Of a stretch of 64,000 nucleotides of DNA, positions 51,401 to 62,628 are shown piece by piece. Origin of the DNA: Eretmocerus hayati. Taxonomy: Eukaryota; Arthropoda; Insecta; Hymenoptera; Aphelinidae. Position numbers and translations under genes: made by a program. The first letter of the stretch is position 1. Every line of letters starts with the position of its first letter. The DNA is taken from contig CM056744.1 of the NCBI GenBank assembly GCA_029851415.1, forward strand, positions 13,337,268 through 13,401,267, given 5' to 3'. The notes below the pieces were generated by a model. The model was not told the origin of the DNA and did no database searches. It was given only the letters and a program-made list of their open reading frames with translations.

Positions 51401-51947
51401 AAATTAGCCTAGTCATTGTCTGATACGAATTTAGATCTCTGTTTAATGATTCTTGCACACAGAATGATATCAACTCACGTTAGTCAACTGTCCTGGCCCC
51501 TCAGGATAAAAACTGTTTGTTGCGTGTGGATCGTTTGGATACATTTCGTTCGTAGCGGGTGTACGGTCTCCATGTCTAAATACCTATTTTAGTGTCGAAA
51601 GTATTTGATCATCAACTTTCTTACTCTAATCTTCTCACTCTAATCTCTCTGCATAAATCAATAAAAAGGTATCCCATTCAGTGCATTTTTACTAATTTAC
51701 AGTGGAATTCTACTACAATTTAGTGAAATTTTACTAAAAATTAGGGAATTTCTCTGAATGCGATCGAATTTTACTGATTTGTCGGAGAGAGTATGGCTAA
51801 ATAATTATCATTATAAATGGATTACTTCTCTTGTGTACGTACAGTTATTAAAAATTTTAGCTCCGTTTGATTGCGCACTTCCTCTGAAGAAATTATAGCG
51901 ATGTGAAAAAAGTAGCTGGCAAGAAAAATTATTGTTCGAAAACCCAT
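48485..51947 (-). CDS. Histidine acid phosphatase HAP6, long-exon-3 form
   Basis: Exons: 51843-51947, 51479-51583, 50304-50569, 49417-49700, 48764-48972, 48485-48667, giving 383 residues. It has a signal peptide (TIIFLASYFFHIAIISS core), FRHGDRTP (R38-H39), YPNDP and YPEGPGQLTN, and central ARSTEYDRTK with the arginine kept (Asp to Glu beside it). The segment WNKKINWQPIP is shared with HAP1 and HAP7. YSAHED is the proton-donor motif. PGCDKLCP gives the cysteine pair. The C-terminus is about 20 residues longer than in HAP2 to HAP5. All catalytic positions are present, so it is a good candidate for an active secreted phosphatase. Confidence 0.93.
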
Positions 51948-52329
51948 GACTGTAGTTATCGCTGAAGAATTTCTTCTGCAATGCCCGCTAAGATTCTGCT
52001 ACCAGTGCATACATTCTAGCCGTTCAATTGTACAATTGAGACTGTGAATCTGGAAATGGAACTCCATTCAGCAATCTTTTAGACTCCTTAAGAAATTTGT
52101 TTCCTTATTAGTTTACAATTTGTTTGATATCACTGGGGATCGACAATATTCATGATTCTGTACTTGAACTAAAATTTTGTGGGGGTACGACTGAGATGAA
52201 AAATTCGTAATTTCAGATAATTTTTTTCCCGTTATGAGTCCTTGATAGGAAGCAGTGGAAAATCTATAAATACCTTAGAATTGTATAATCTAGAGTCGTT
52301 TTCGTGTTGTATAAGCCCGGGCAATAGAA

Positions 52330-52515
52330 TATGATGACACTGCACGTGGACGGGTAGTTTTGTACGAAGGACTGTTTATGGCACGAGCGAAGTGAGTGCT
52401 ATAAGTCCATCGTAAGAAAACAACCCATCTGCACGCAGTTTCATACGATATTTAATAGCACGGAAATCCAAAAACCATGTTCAAAGTTGTAATTTTTAGG
52501 TTAGAGTGCTATCAA
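52330..52515. repeat. Foldback repeat with CGAGCGAAGTGAG centre, diverged arms
   Basis: The arms around GGTAGTTTTGTACGAAGGACT and AAGTCCATCGTAAGAAAACA flank GGCACGAGCGAAGTGAGTGC. The tail has TTCAAAGTTGTAATTTTTAG, as in the copies at 22.9 and 45.3 kb, although the arm sequence differs. Confidence 0.55.
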
Positions 52516-53599
52516 TATTTTTCCTTGTATAATGAAAGTTCAGTCACGAAATGGTTAATTTTCTGCACGCGTCTTTTCAGATTGTCTAAAATTCTTTCGA
52601 AATGTTTGACGTTTTCATAATAAAGGGGATTGACCATTATGATGGCTAATTATTCTCATGGAATTGAAGTAGTACACCTTGCGAGGTAAGTTCACTAAAA
52701 TTTACATACTCACTATCATCGGATGATATTGTGAGATCCTCATCGAGTTGTAATTTTCATTCCGCGACTCTGTAATTCACTCCGAAATCAAGATCTCGAC
52801 TGTATTTTTGTCTGATGCTTGTTTTAAACTGAGACTGCAAAAATGACACAATGTGTTGTGGGAAATATTTTGTGAATTGCAACGAAGAAATGAGATCCAA
52901 GCCTACCAACAAGTCGATAGCTACGTTTGAATTGCGATAAGAGATGATCAGTTCGATAACGTTTGTCACGAAGGAAAAATTGCATGGAATGGTCGAGGAA
53001 TGCTGGTGATTTAACATAGTCACGATTACGATGATCGATACTCAAGTCAACCTTCATGAAAACTTGATCAAACTATTTAATGGAGGTGAAGTCGTTGATA
53101 GATGAATTTACCACCACTGTACAATCAAATTCACTTATGGTCACTATCTATCATTTTTCTGTATCTTTTATCGTCCTAAGATCTTGAAAATTCATTTGTT
53201 TGATTGTAGCGGAATTTTTATACTAGGTATTTAATTATATAACCGATAATCAACCTGTCGATTGAGAATGGATCAGGTTCTATACATAATTTGATGAAGA
53301 ATGGGGTTGTAAATTCATATAAAAAAAATTAATTGGTACTATTAGTGTGATAAAAACTAGGGTTGTCGCCAGTTGCGAGAATTTTTTGTTCTTCTCGAGC
53401 GTGATCGAGAGTGGAAGGTCTGAGAGTTCTTGTAGATCATTTTTCGTCGAGGACGAGATACTCCCACTGCGATTCTTTGGGTTTTCTCACAAGATTTGAT
53501 ATCTCGAATTGAGTGAATTGGTATTAAAAAATTTTCATATCAAATCATGCATTACCGCTTTTATTGGAAATACGATCATACTTCTCACTGAAAATATAT

Positions 53600-53640
53600 A
53601 TTGAGTGCGTGCGTGTATGTGTGTGGGGGGGGGGGGGGGT
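53600..53640. repeat. (GT)n and poly-G microsatellite
   Basis: GTGCGTGCGTGTATGTGTGTG is followed by a run of about 14 G. Confidence 0.85.
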
Positions 53641-54116
53641 GAGTGATCATGATTCGTAAAAATCTTCCAACCCTGCGTTGTGTACAACTGACAAGGAAAT
53701 TTTGGCCGTATTATACGGACATACGTTTTGCCGTATGACCAAAATGGTATCTTGCCCGAGGAAAATATCGATTTTGTTATCGCACCTATTCATCAAAATG
53801 GTTTGGCGATTTGGATACCCCGATACTCGGTGGAATAACAGTCACATTCCGATCATTTTACTACGAAAGTAATCCAATTTTTGCATGTAATGGTACCGGT
53901 GAAGGATCATTATTATCCAAAGATTTTTTGAGGTTACTCGTATCAAATTGTTGCAATAACAAATATTGTGACAATCTAGTATTGGTTCCATGGACCGTGG
54001 TCATACGGCAATACCATGTAACGATATAGTTGTATTATTCAGACGGCAATATTTTATTCTCGGTGAATTTGAAGAAGATATAATTAGCCTCATTTTATTT
54101 ACAAAAAATTCCTGAC

Positions 54117-54122
54117 TTTATT
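54117..54122 (-). terminator. Candidate polyadenylation signal of HAP7
   Basis: AATAAA on the minus strand begins one base after the HAP7 stop codon (54124-54126). A second AATAAA lies at 54093-54098 and is the likelier functional one given its distance from the stop. Confidence 0.4.
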
Positions 54123-54123
54123 T

Positions 54124-57100
54124 TCAAAAATTCATGGTACAATTTAATTCATTGTCTGACGGAATTGATCCTTCGAGTAGTTTTGTAAATTTATTGAATG
54201 GGCACAGCTCTTCACAACCTGGAACCTGCTTGATATCGAAAACTGATGGTATTCCTCGATAATGCAGCACCTGCGAGCAAAGAATAGTTACAATTCAAAA
54301 GTCATCTTTTTGAGCACTCGTTTTAAGTATCTATCATTTTCAACCACCCACGGCATTCAACTACAATATTTTTTTCATATTTTTTTGATCAAAAAATGAG
54401 ACATGCTCTACAAGTTTTCGACGGGAGAGTTATAAATGGTTCAAAATTGTTCCAAAAGAGATAGTTGAAAAATCTGAAGGGATATGAAGAATGGGAAATT
54501 TATCAAAATTTGATCCAATTTGGATGTGTGAGAAACCATTGGATTCGTGATGGGTGTTTGAATTCTAAACTCATCAGTCTGGGCAGTTCCAATATCAACT
54601 CGCCTGCTTTGAAGACCATGGAGATTGATAATTATTGAGAAGATCGACAGGTTAATGTTTTTATTTTCTTACGATGAAATCGTTTTACGTCATGCTTCAT
54701 TTCAAACTTGTTGTCAATTAGTTATGAGTCGCAATAAAGCTCCTTCCTTTATTTGAAGTTTTGTCATTTGACACGAGATTGAATATTCCAATTTTAGGCA
54801 TATGTATATTGATTGATGATTTTTATTCATCAAGCTGTTATAGTCAATATATCGATGAGATCTACCTGATCGGTATAATTTGAGTTTTGTACATTTCCAA
54901 TAACATCGTGAGCTCAGACAGAATGAAACATCAAGACTCGCACCAATTATTATCGGCCTATGCAAAATTTTTTTTCAGAATTATTCTTCTAGTTCTTACA
55001 ATACCTTTATGTAGAGCTCAGAATTCAATTCATGAACCTCAATTATTACAGAGCTTGAATACTCTGGAACGTGTGGCTCATAGACATCCAAAGCCTGCAG
55101 GACTGCCGCTACATTATTCTCATGACCACTATACAGATGTACCCTCAAATTCTCATCACTTGCATTTTTTTCTATGTCTTTCATCGTGTTCATCACAGTG
55201 TATAGAAATCTACCTATAAATTAAGTGATTAGGTCAATTTTGCGTGTACGTTATCTAGAGTAAAATCATCAATCAATCGATTTTCGTGGATTACATATAT
55301 CTTTGAAATTTGCTAAGTTATCTAAATGAATTCCATTTTTTGCAATTCGATGTAGCTTCATAAAGTTAGTTTCATCTCCCAAATATTTTGAATTATAGTC
55401 TGATCATCGTCTGGATTATCGTTTGATAACTCTGGCTCATAAATTATGAAACATTATTTCTGGTTGTCGGGATATTGTTCTTTCCGATCTGTTTGTCAAC
55501 TTTCACTCCACAAATGATCAAATAGAATAGTTCGATACACGCGAGTACTACATACTTTACTTGGACGCTAAGAAAAGATTTTACACTCTAGTATCGAAAC
55601 GACCTATAGTTAGATAGATATATCTATAGATATCAATTTATTGAAGTCGTGGGGTAGGACCCCGTCAGACTCTGAAAGAAATGACAGATGTTGTCAGTTA
55701 CAGTTCGTATTAAAATAAAACGAATTTCATTAGGTATTCGTATGTTACGGCGCATTTAGCTTGTAATCGAATGTGATTCAGATACGTTGTTTAAAGGAGT
55801 GAAAATATCACGTGCAGCGATGTAGGCCAAAGAAAGATAAATGGAACACGTGAATGAACTTGATGAAGAGATTTATAGTTCAATTTAAGGGCCCTTGCTG
55901 AGGGTAGCGGTACTAAAGGTACATTGAAGGTCCGTGATTTATCGGTTCATTCAATTTTGTCTTTGTTGAAAAGATATTCAGAACGAAAACACTCCTACCC
56001 CGACGGCAAATCGTGCACTGATTCTGAATAACCATCGATGTGATTCGTCTACCCCCACATTTTTGAGAAATTTCATCGAAAAAATTTCTCATAAGAATGT
56101 TGGATTTTTGACCTCGAAATCAGGGAGAAGGTATTGTTTTACTTGTTGGATCACGAGTATATCACCTCGAGCACTAGATCACGAATAACAATTCAAATCA
56201 TTGATCACGAATTTCCTCACGATCGAGCATTGGGTCACGGGTATCACCACAAAGATTGGATCGCAAGTGTCACTTTGATTACTCGATCACAAATCTCACT
56301 TTGAATACTTCATCACGAGTTTTGCTTCAGACACTGAATCACGAATACCTCTCCCTGTTGTAGATGATGACTATTGTCTCGAGCACTAAATCACGAATGT
56401 CACCTTCAGTATTGGATCACGAATCCACCTCGAATACTGGATCACGAGTATCATTATGAGTACTCGGTCAAAATCCCACCCCAAGCACTTGATCACGAGT
56501 GTAACTTTGAGCACTGGATCAGGAATGCCAACTCCATTATTGAATCACGAGCATCACCTCCGATACTGGGTCACGAATATCACTTCGAGCACAGGATCAC
56601 AAGTATTATTTTGAGCACTCAATCACGAATCTCACCTTAAGTACTTCATCACGATTTCAAACACTGGATCATGAATACCACTTCAAGTTGTATATAACGA
56701 GTATCATCTCGAGCACTAGATCACGATTGTAGACTCCAGTACTGAATCACCAGTATCACCTCGGGAATTGAGTCACGAATATCACGTCGAGTACTGGATC
56801 GCAAGTATCATTTCGCGTACTCGATTACGACTTCCACCTTGAGTACTTAATCACGAGTGTCACTTCAAACACTAGATCACGAATACCACTTCTACTCGTA
56901 GATTACGAGTATCACATCGAGCACTAGATCAAGAATTTCACCTCCTGTATTGCATCACGAGTATCAACTCGGATACTGTGTGACGAATATCACCTCGAGT
57001 AGTAGATTACAAGTATCTTCTATGCATTGGTTCACGAGTATCAACGGGAGTACTGGATTACGAGTGTCACCTCGAGTACTGGATCACGAAAGTCACTTTG

Positions 57101-59682
57101 AGTGCTGGTTAATCATTCGAACACGACACGACAGTGTCACGCAAACACTCATGTTATGGTGACAACTGGAGGATAGCCGTGTACCTTCCATGGATCAAAG
57201 GACGATTTCTCCTCACATGTATATAATTGGCCGTAAGTTCATTTTTTCCTTCTGTTCCCAAGTCCAAAATTCATCATCCATCAATGAGAAAGATCATTTG
57301 TGGAATACCTCAAACATATGGGATGCGTGAGCCAAATCGGTGGAATGTTCGAAATTAACGCAGAAATTCAAGTCGAGATAAGGATTTTCTCGAACCGGGG
57401 AAAACCTTTCTTTCAAATAATCCTGGACCGATGTGATATATGATTGTAAAAATATTCAGGATTCTTCATACTCAATTGCCTTTATGTGAGAATTCCTGAG
57501 TGAACAACGTCTCCACAATCAATACTATCATATCATCAAGGAACTTACCGCCGTTCAGTTTTTTTAATTGTTCGTTGTAATTCATTATTTCATAGGCCAA
57601 GATCGTTCCGTTATACAAAATTCCATTGGGGAACATCTCTTTAGCCCACGATGGAAGAGTAAGATTCATCGCAGCTTCGGAAATCAGCAGATGATAAATA
57701 CGATACATGTTGATGGGCTTTGATATATTCTTCCCGGTTAACTCGGATAACTGGTTCATAAAGTCTCTAAACTGTTCAATTTTTGAAGACACTTCTGGTA
57801 AATGGTGAACTTTTTCCTCTTCATCTATAAATCTTTTCCAGTGAATTAGATTCCCAAAATCTATGTTTACCTCAATTCTACTTACTATAAAAAGTAGTCA
57901 ATGACTCACTCTTCGCAATCCAATGCATTTAACAGGGAATCCTGATTTCGAGGAACGTAAACTGTTGGTATGGGTTGCCAATTGAGTTGGGGATTCCATA
58001 TTTGTTCCTTTTGGGGTGGATACAGACTCGCAAGTACTAGTTGTAAACTCATTTTTGTGCGTTCATAGTCGGTGCTTCGAGCCATTACCAAACTGTGATT
58101 GTAGTATGAGCCCAATTGACTCGAGTAACGCTCACGTAGAAGCATTCCAAACTCAAACATTCTTCTTTTACCTGCCTAAGTTCATAATTGATGAGATGAT
58201 ATATTTCTTGTGAATAAATCTTTGGAACACGATGAAAAGTATTCGATAGATTGTTTCAAGTTAGCTATTTCGTGCCCGTTATTCGGTATATGAGAAATTT
58301 TTCTTTGCTTTTAGGACATTTTGTTTTGATGAGAATTCGGTGGAAAGTATACAAGTCAGTGATTCGAAAAGTGTCTCGTTTCTGAGCTCAGTCAAGAGAA
58401 TTTCCACTCGATTATTGTAGGGACTTGATTCTTGGATCATCAGATAATTTTTAGAACTTTTCAGATTTTGTCTCACTATATCGGACGAGAGTTATACCAA
58501 ATTTATTGAGAGAATCGAATGTTCAAGTGTATGACAAAAGGCCTCTATAAAAGATTAGTATTAGCTCATCCATGTACTGTTTTCTCATTACTGCTCAGCG
58601 TTATGAATTGAATATGGATATCGCTGATGATTCTAAAATGGATTAGCAGCCATACGATCACTCATCGTGTATTTTCATGGTAATCACTGTTAAATCAGAG
58701 TATCCAATATTTCAACTTAGTTTTGAAAACATTTGAATGTGATTTGAAGATGATATGCACTCTACAACAGGTGATTAGGCTAGTAACAATTCCATATCTC
58801 GAAGTTCTGATACATCATTCAAACTCTCGGCTTTCTGCGTGGATTATGAAATGAGGGTAGCTGAATCGCATCTCATAAATTTCTTCGATGATTTTTGTTC
58901 ACTAACTCCACACTGCAAAATGAGATGATAGCATTCAAAATGATCCTTCGTTATCAAATTTATTTTAGAAATGCCAAAAAAAGTATCCCATTTCGAACTT
59001 TGAAACATTTTTCCTCCTTGTTTTCCCAATGGTTCCATCAAAATTTTATTCAGCTGCTGATAAAATCGTCGAATCAAGTTCAGGAAACTTTTTGTGATGT
59101 TAAAAAACTCCCATGAATAATTTCACCACAATTTATAACAGAATATTAAAACTAGTATTATGGATATTCTGAGTGAATGAGTCACGAATTGTTTCGTCTA
59201 TACGTTGTACATTTTTCCTGAGGAAGCTTATACTTTTAAAGCCTTTGACTTTTCTAGATGTTCTGAACCTTTTTTGTGCAAAAATCACGTTTTATTCAGA
59301 TGAAATGTAAGATTTTCCATTCAGCAGGGCAGTTATTAGGTGCTTAATATGTAGTTTACTAACGATAAAGTCTACATTTGCTTGTGAAAAGTTTACTCAC
59401 GTTTGTTAGTTGACCAATTCCATACGGAAAGAAAGTATCGTTGTAATGAGGATCAGTCGGAAACATGTCAATAGGATCAGGTGTTCGATCGCCATGCCTA
59501 AAAAGCTTTCGAGAAAATTAAGGCTTTCAATTTATTCGAGAATAAATCTTGTTCAAAGAAGGACTCGGTACACGGGAAAAATTCTTACCACGTTGATTAG
59601 TCTCAATTTGCTTTCTTCCGTAGCTTTTGTCCAGCAGATATACACAGCGATGAAAAAAAACTGTGCTCAAGGATGAAAGCAT
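54124..59682 (-). pseudogene. Histidine acid phosphatase HAP7, long-exon-3 form, with frameshift in exon 1
   Basis: Exons: 59589-59682, 59401-59505, 57910-58175, 57549-57832, 55005-55213, 54124-54270; about 367 residues if the first exon were in frame. Exons 2-6 are intact: FRHGDRTP, ARSTDYERTK with the arginine kept, WNPQLNWQPIP, YSGHE, and PGCEELCP. In exon 1 the coding-strand run of eight T (59653-59660) puts the only nearby ATG (59680-59682) one base out of frame with the rest. In the downstream frame a TGA precedes the hydrophobic segment and no ATG follows before the donor. This is either a real one-base insertion (recent pseudogene or allele), a homopolymer sequencing error, or an unseen upstream start exon. 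Because all else is intact, an error or very recent lesion is likeliest. Intron 4 holds a minisatellite. Confidence 0.8.
56140..57115. repeat. Minisatellite of ~28-bp units (GATCACGAGTATCACCTCGAG) in HAP7 intron 4
   Basis: About 35 degenerate units of roughly 25-30 bp, of the type TGGATCACGAGTATCACC followed by TCGAGYACT. It shares the words GATCACGAG and CGAGTACT with the 311-bp satellite at 16-20 kb. Frames open through it by chance. Confidence 0.85.
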
Positions 59683-60819
59683 TTTTGGTCTCGTGATTGT
59701 CATGGATAAGTGTTATGAGAACTGATGCAAAAAATTCAGCTCCAACTACTTACAGCTTCACTTTTGATACGGCAGTAGTTTGTCAAATTAGAGAAGAAAA
59801 AATTATAATTTCCAGTACGAAGATATATATTTTGAGTCGATTGGATTACACTTACGAGTACCAAGATAAGTTTTTTTGACGGAAAAAAACTCCGGCTGAT
59901 GCAGAAAAATTTAAGTCCAAAATTTCACCAGTGTGCCATTGTATCCTTGATTGTTGTTATCTCAACTTCATTGGTTTCGATGTACGTAAGAAAGAATGCT
60001 CACTGCAGTTTAGATGATGTAAGAAGTTATCTTACTCGAGATTTTGAATGAATGGACAAATATTCGGTGCAAAAACACACTCGGTTTGATCAATTATTAC
60101 GTTTGTTCCGTTCGGATTTCAAGAAGAGGACAGGACAGATGTAACAAGAAAATGATCTCCGATTTACTCAAATAATAATTGACTATTTTATAATACACTA
60201 AATTATTATCTTCTTGGCACTGACCGTCGGATTTCTAGAGAGTAACTTGCAAAAGAAAAGTTGGTTATAATTACTTATTCCATTTGATCTTATTATTTGA
60301 GAAATTCACAAACGATGTTTCTGGTTGTTGCTGGTGTTCAAGAATACTGAAGAATTTATACAATTGAGGATACAATCCTCGTGAAAACTTTGGTTTCTAG
60401 TCTCAAAAACCTTGATGAATTGTCTTATCTTGAAAACTGACACTATCCCGACATGATTTGATCAATGAAGACGGGTGATAGCTTATCTCTTGATCATATC
60501 GATAAGTCCTATGATAAGTTGTATCCCTCAGTCATAGAAATGATCACGTGAGAAAAAATAAAGCTGTATAGAGTATGAAAATAAATCTCTACAAGGTATC
60601 ACAATTCATCAACAAGCTCAATTTTGGCCTGTTTCTCCAGCCTCGGGAAATGTTATTGATACGAAATAAGTCAATAACTAGATTGAAAATGACGAAAAAT
60701 GGCAAGATTACCGAACTGAAATGTTTGAATTCTTATACATTTTCTCCGAAGTAAGAGCATATAACAGAGGTTTCATTGTTGTGGGGTATGTTCCTAACGT
60801 TCCCAGAGATTTTCTTGAC

Positions 60820-62340
60820 TTTTTCCAAAGGACCCCGTCATAAATAATAGGATTTTGGCTTTCAGCTACTTTGACTGAATCAGCGATCAATTGATTGGGA
60901 AGTGACATCCATGTTAAATTCTGGGGGCATGCAATAGTTCACGACTCGCCGCAGATGGCGCTGTCTAGTAACAAGCCCGTGTTAACCTCGGGGTATGCGG
61001 CCGCCATGTTTGACCTTGATGTCACATCCCAATACCGTCGAGTGGGGTAACTTTGGGACAGGGGGGGTAACTTTGGGACAACCCATGAAAGAGTCGTTAT
61101 CACGCGCGATCGCTGAGGCAAATTTTTTCCACTTGGGACATGCATAAACAATGTTTTGTACCGGTTCGAAGGCCTCCAACAGCTTTTGATCCGTTTATAA
61201 GCTGACTTCTTCAGAAGTATGTTTTCAACCCAACAAACAGTCTCTCGGAAAAAGTGGTGTGGTTCTGACTTTAACAGGTCAAATCCAAGGTATCTGAGCT
61301 AAATTTCACTTGCCTGTACACATATCTGGACAAATCCATTGTTACACTTGAGTATTTGTAACCAACTTTAATTTTGTAAAGTAAAAACTAACAAGTACGT
61401 ACTTTTATCAGAAAGTGGGATAACTTTGGAACACTTGACTATCTACTCTTAATCATTTCCCAAGACGTATATCATCATCGAATCCTACTTACTTGGGGAT
61501 TAGTTGGTAAGAGCTTCAAAATGAGCCAAAGAACGTCTCATTTTGACCCACGGAAGCCGAGTTATGGCAGTTTTTGTCAGAAACCGACTGTGAAGGTATT
61601 TTCCTCCACGAGAGTTAGCCGTGGTGCAGACAGTGAGATATGCTGAAGGTGTCTATGCTCGATTGTAGAAGTTAAATTCAACCAAATGGACTTTTACTAG
61701 AGGTCAATGGAAAGCTAAGACACTCAGCTTTTGATTAATGATGGTGAAAATCGATTGCGTGACCTAGTTTATGAATTAATTGACGAATAAATAATGATAA
61801 CAATTCTGTTCTAAAGTTACCCCAGTCCGTGTCTAACTTTGGAACACGACTTTCAGCGCTCATGGCTCCAACCAGAGATATCCAAACGGACCTTATAAAT
61901 ACCGCAACCGAAAGCTGAAACTGTAAGCTTTCGATTGACCACACATACAATCCGCCTTTGGTGTAAGACGTACAAGTTATACGAGTTTGAAGGGAAAAAA
62001 TACAATTTTTGTCCCAAAGTTACCCCAGTTGACAATAGATTTCAATTGAAAGATCGTGGTTTCATCAGTCTTCTCATTAAGCCGAGAATGCTGAACGAGC
62101 CGGGCGAATTCGAACGTATGTTATTGTTCGATAGATGCCAAAATCCTATATTAGATTAATAAAATCGGTGACTTTGCGACCAAATCATTGGAGAACAAGA
62201 ATTTTTTGCGCTCAACAATAATGGAGACTTTTCTCCAGCTCTTCGCGCTCTATCGATTGATTGACGACTCATTGTCAGTCAAAATCGCCGAAAGCCACAA
62301 TCTTATCATTTATGGCGGGGTCCTTTGTATGATGTATCCA
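60820..62340. mobile_element. Inverted-repeat DNA element with TAACTTTGGGACA motif
   Basis: The end segments pair: AAAGGACCCCGTCATAAATA near 60825 matches the complement of the segment ending GGCGGGGTCCTTTG near 62330, and the pairing extends through GGCTTTC and TTTTGACTGA. GGGGTAACTTTGGGACA occurs twice near 61046-61080; the inverted CCAAAGTTACCCC occurs near 62014, and a related AAAGTTACCCC near 61814. The small ORFs (60939-61179 minus) are short and unsupported. Probably a non-autonomous DNA transposon or a nested pair of copies; superfamily not determined. Confidence 0.55.
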
Positions 62341-62584
62341 ATTAGAGTTATCACAAACATCGGATTCGAAAGCATGTCCAATTTTGCACATATGAGGACG
62401 TTTCAGCTCAACCGGGTGAACGGGTGGGAATAGTAGCATAACAAGTTCGATAACAAAAAAATCTTTAAAATGCAAGTTTTAATCAAAGCACAATAGATGT
62501 TTCTTGAGTTTATCCGAGTAATGAAGATTGATTTGTCAAGACTGTTTATTGAAGAATCTAGACGATGGAGGATGAATAATGATT

Positions 62585-62590
62585 TTTATT
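62585..62590 (-). terminator. Candidate polyadenylation signal of HAP8
   Basis: AATAAA on the minus strand about 40 bases beyond the HAP8 stop codon, in a typical position. Confidence 0.5.
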
Positions 62591-62628
62591 CACACATGCT
62601 TGTTTCTAAACTTATCTTTGTAAGCCCT

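Larger units (their letters stand above)
51948..54123. other. Intergenic spacer between HAP6 and HAP7
   Basis: Contains a diverged foldback repeat (52330-52515), a GTGT run leading into a G-run (about 53610-53640), and partly inverted TGCCGTATGACCA / TGGTCATACGGCA segments near 53731 and 54000. No gene was recognised. Confidence 0.4.
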
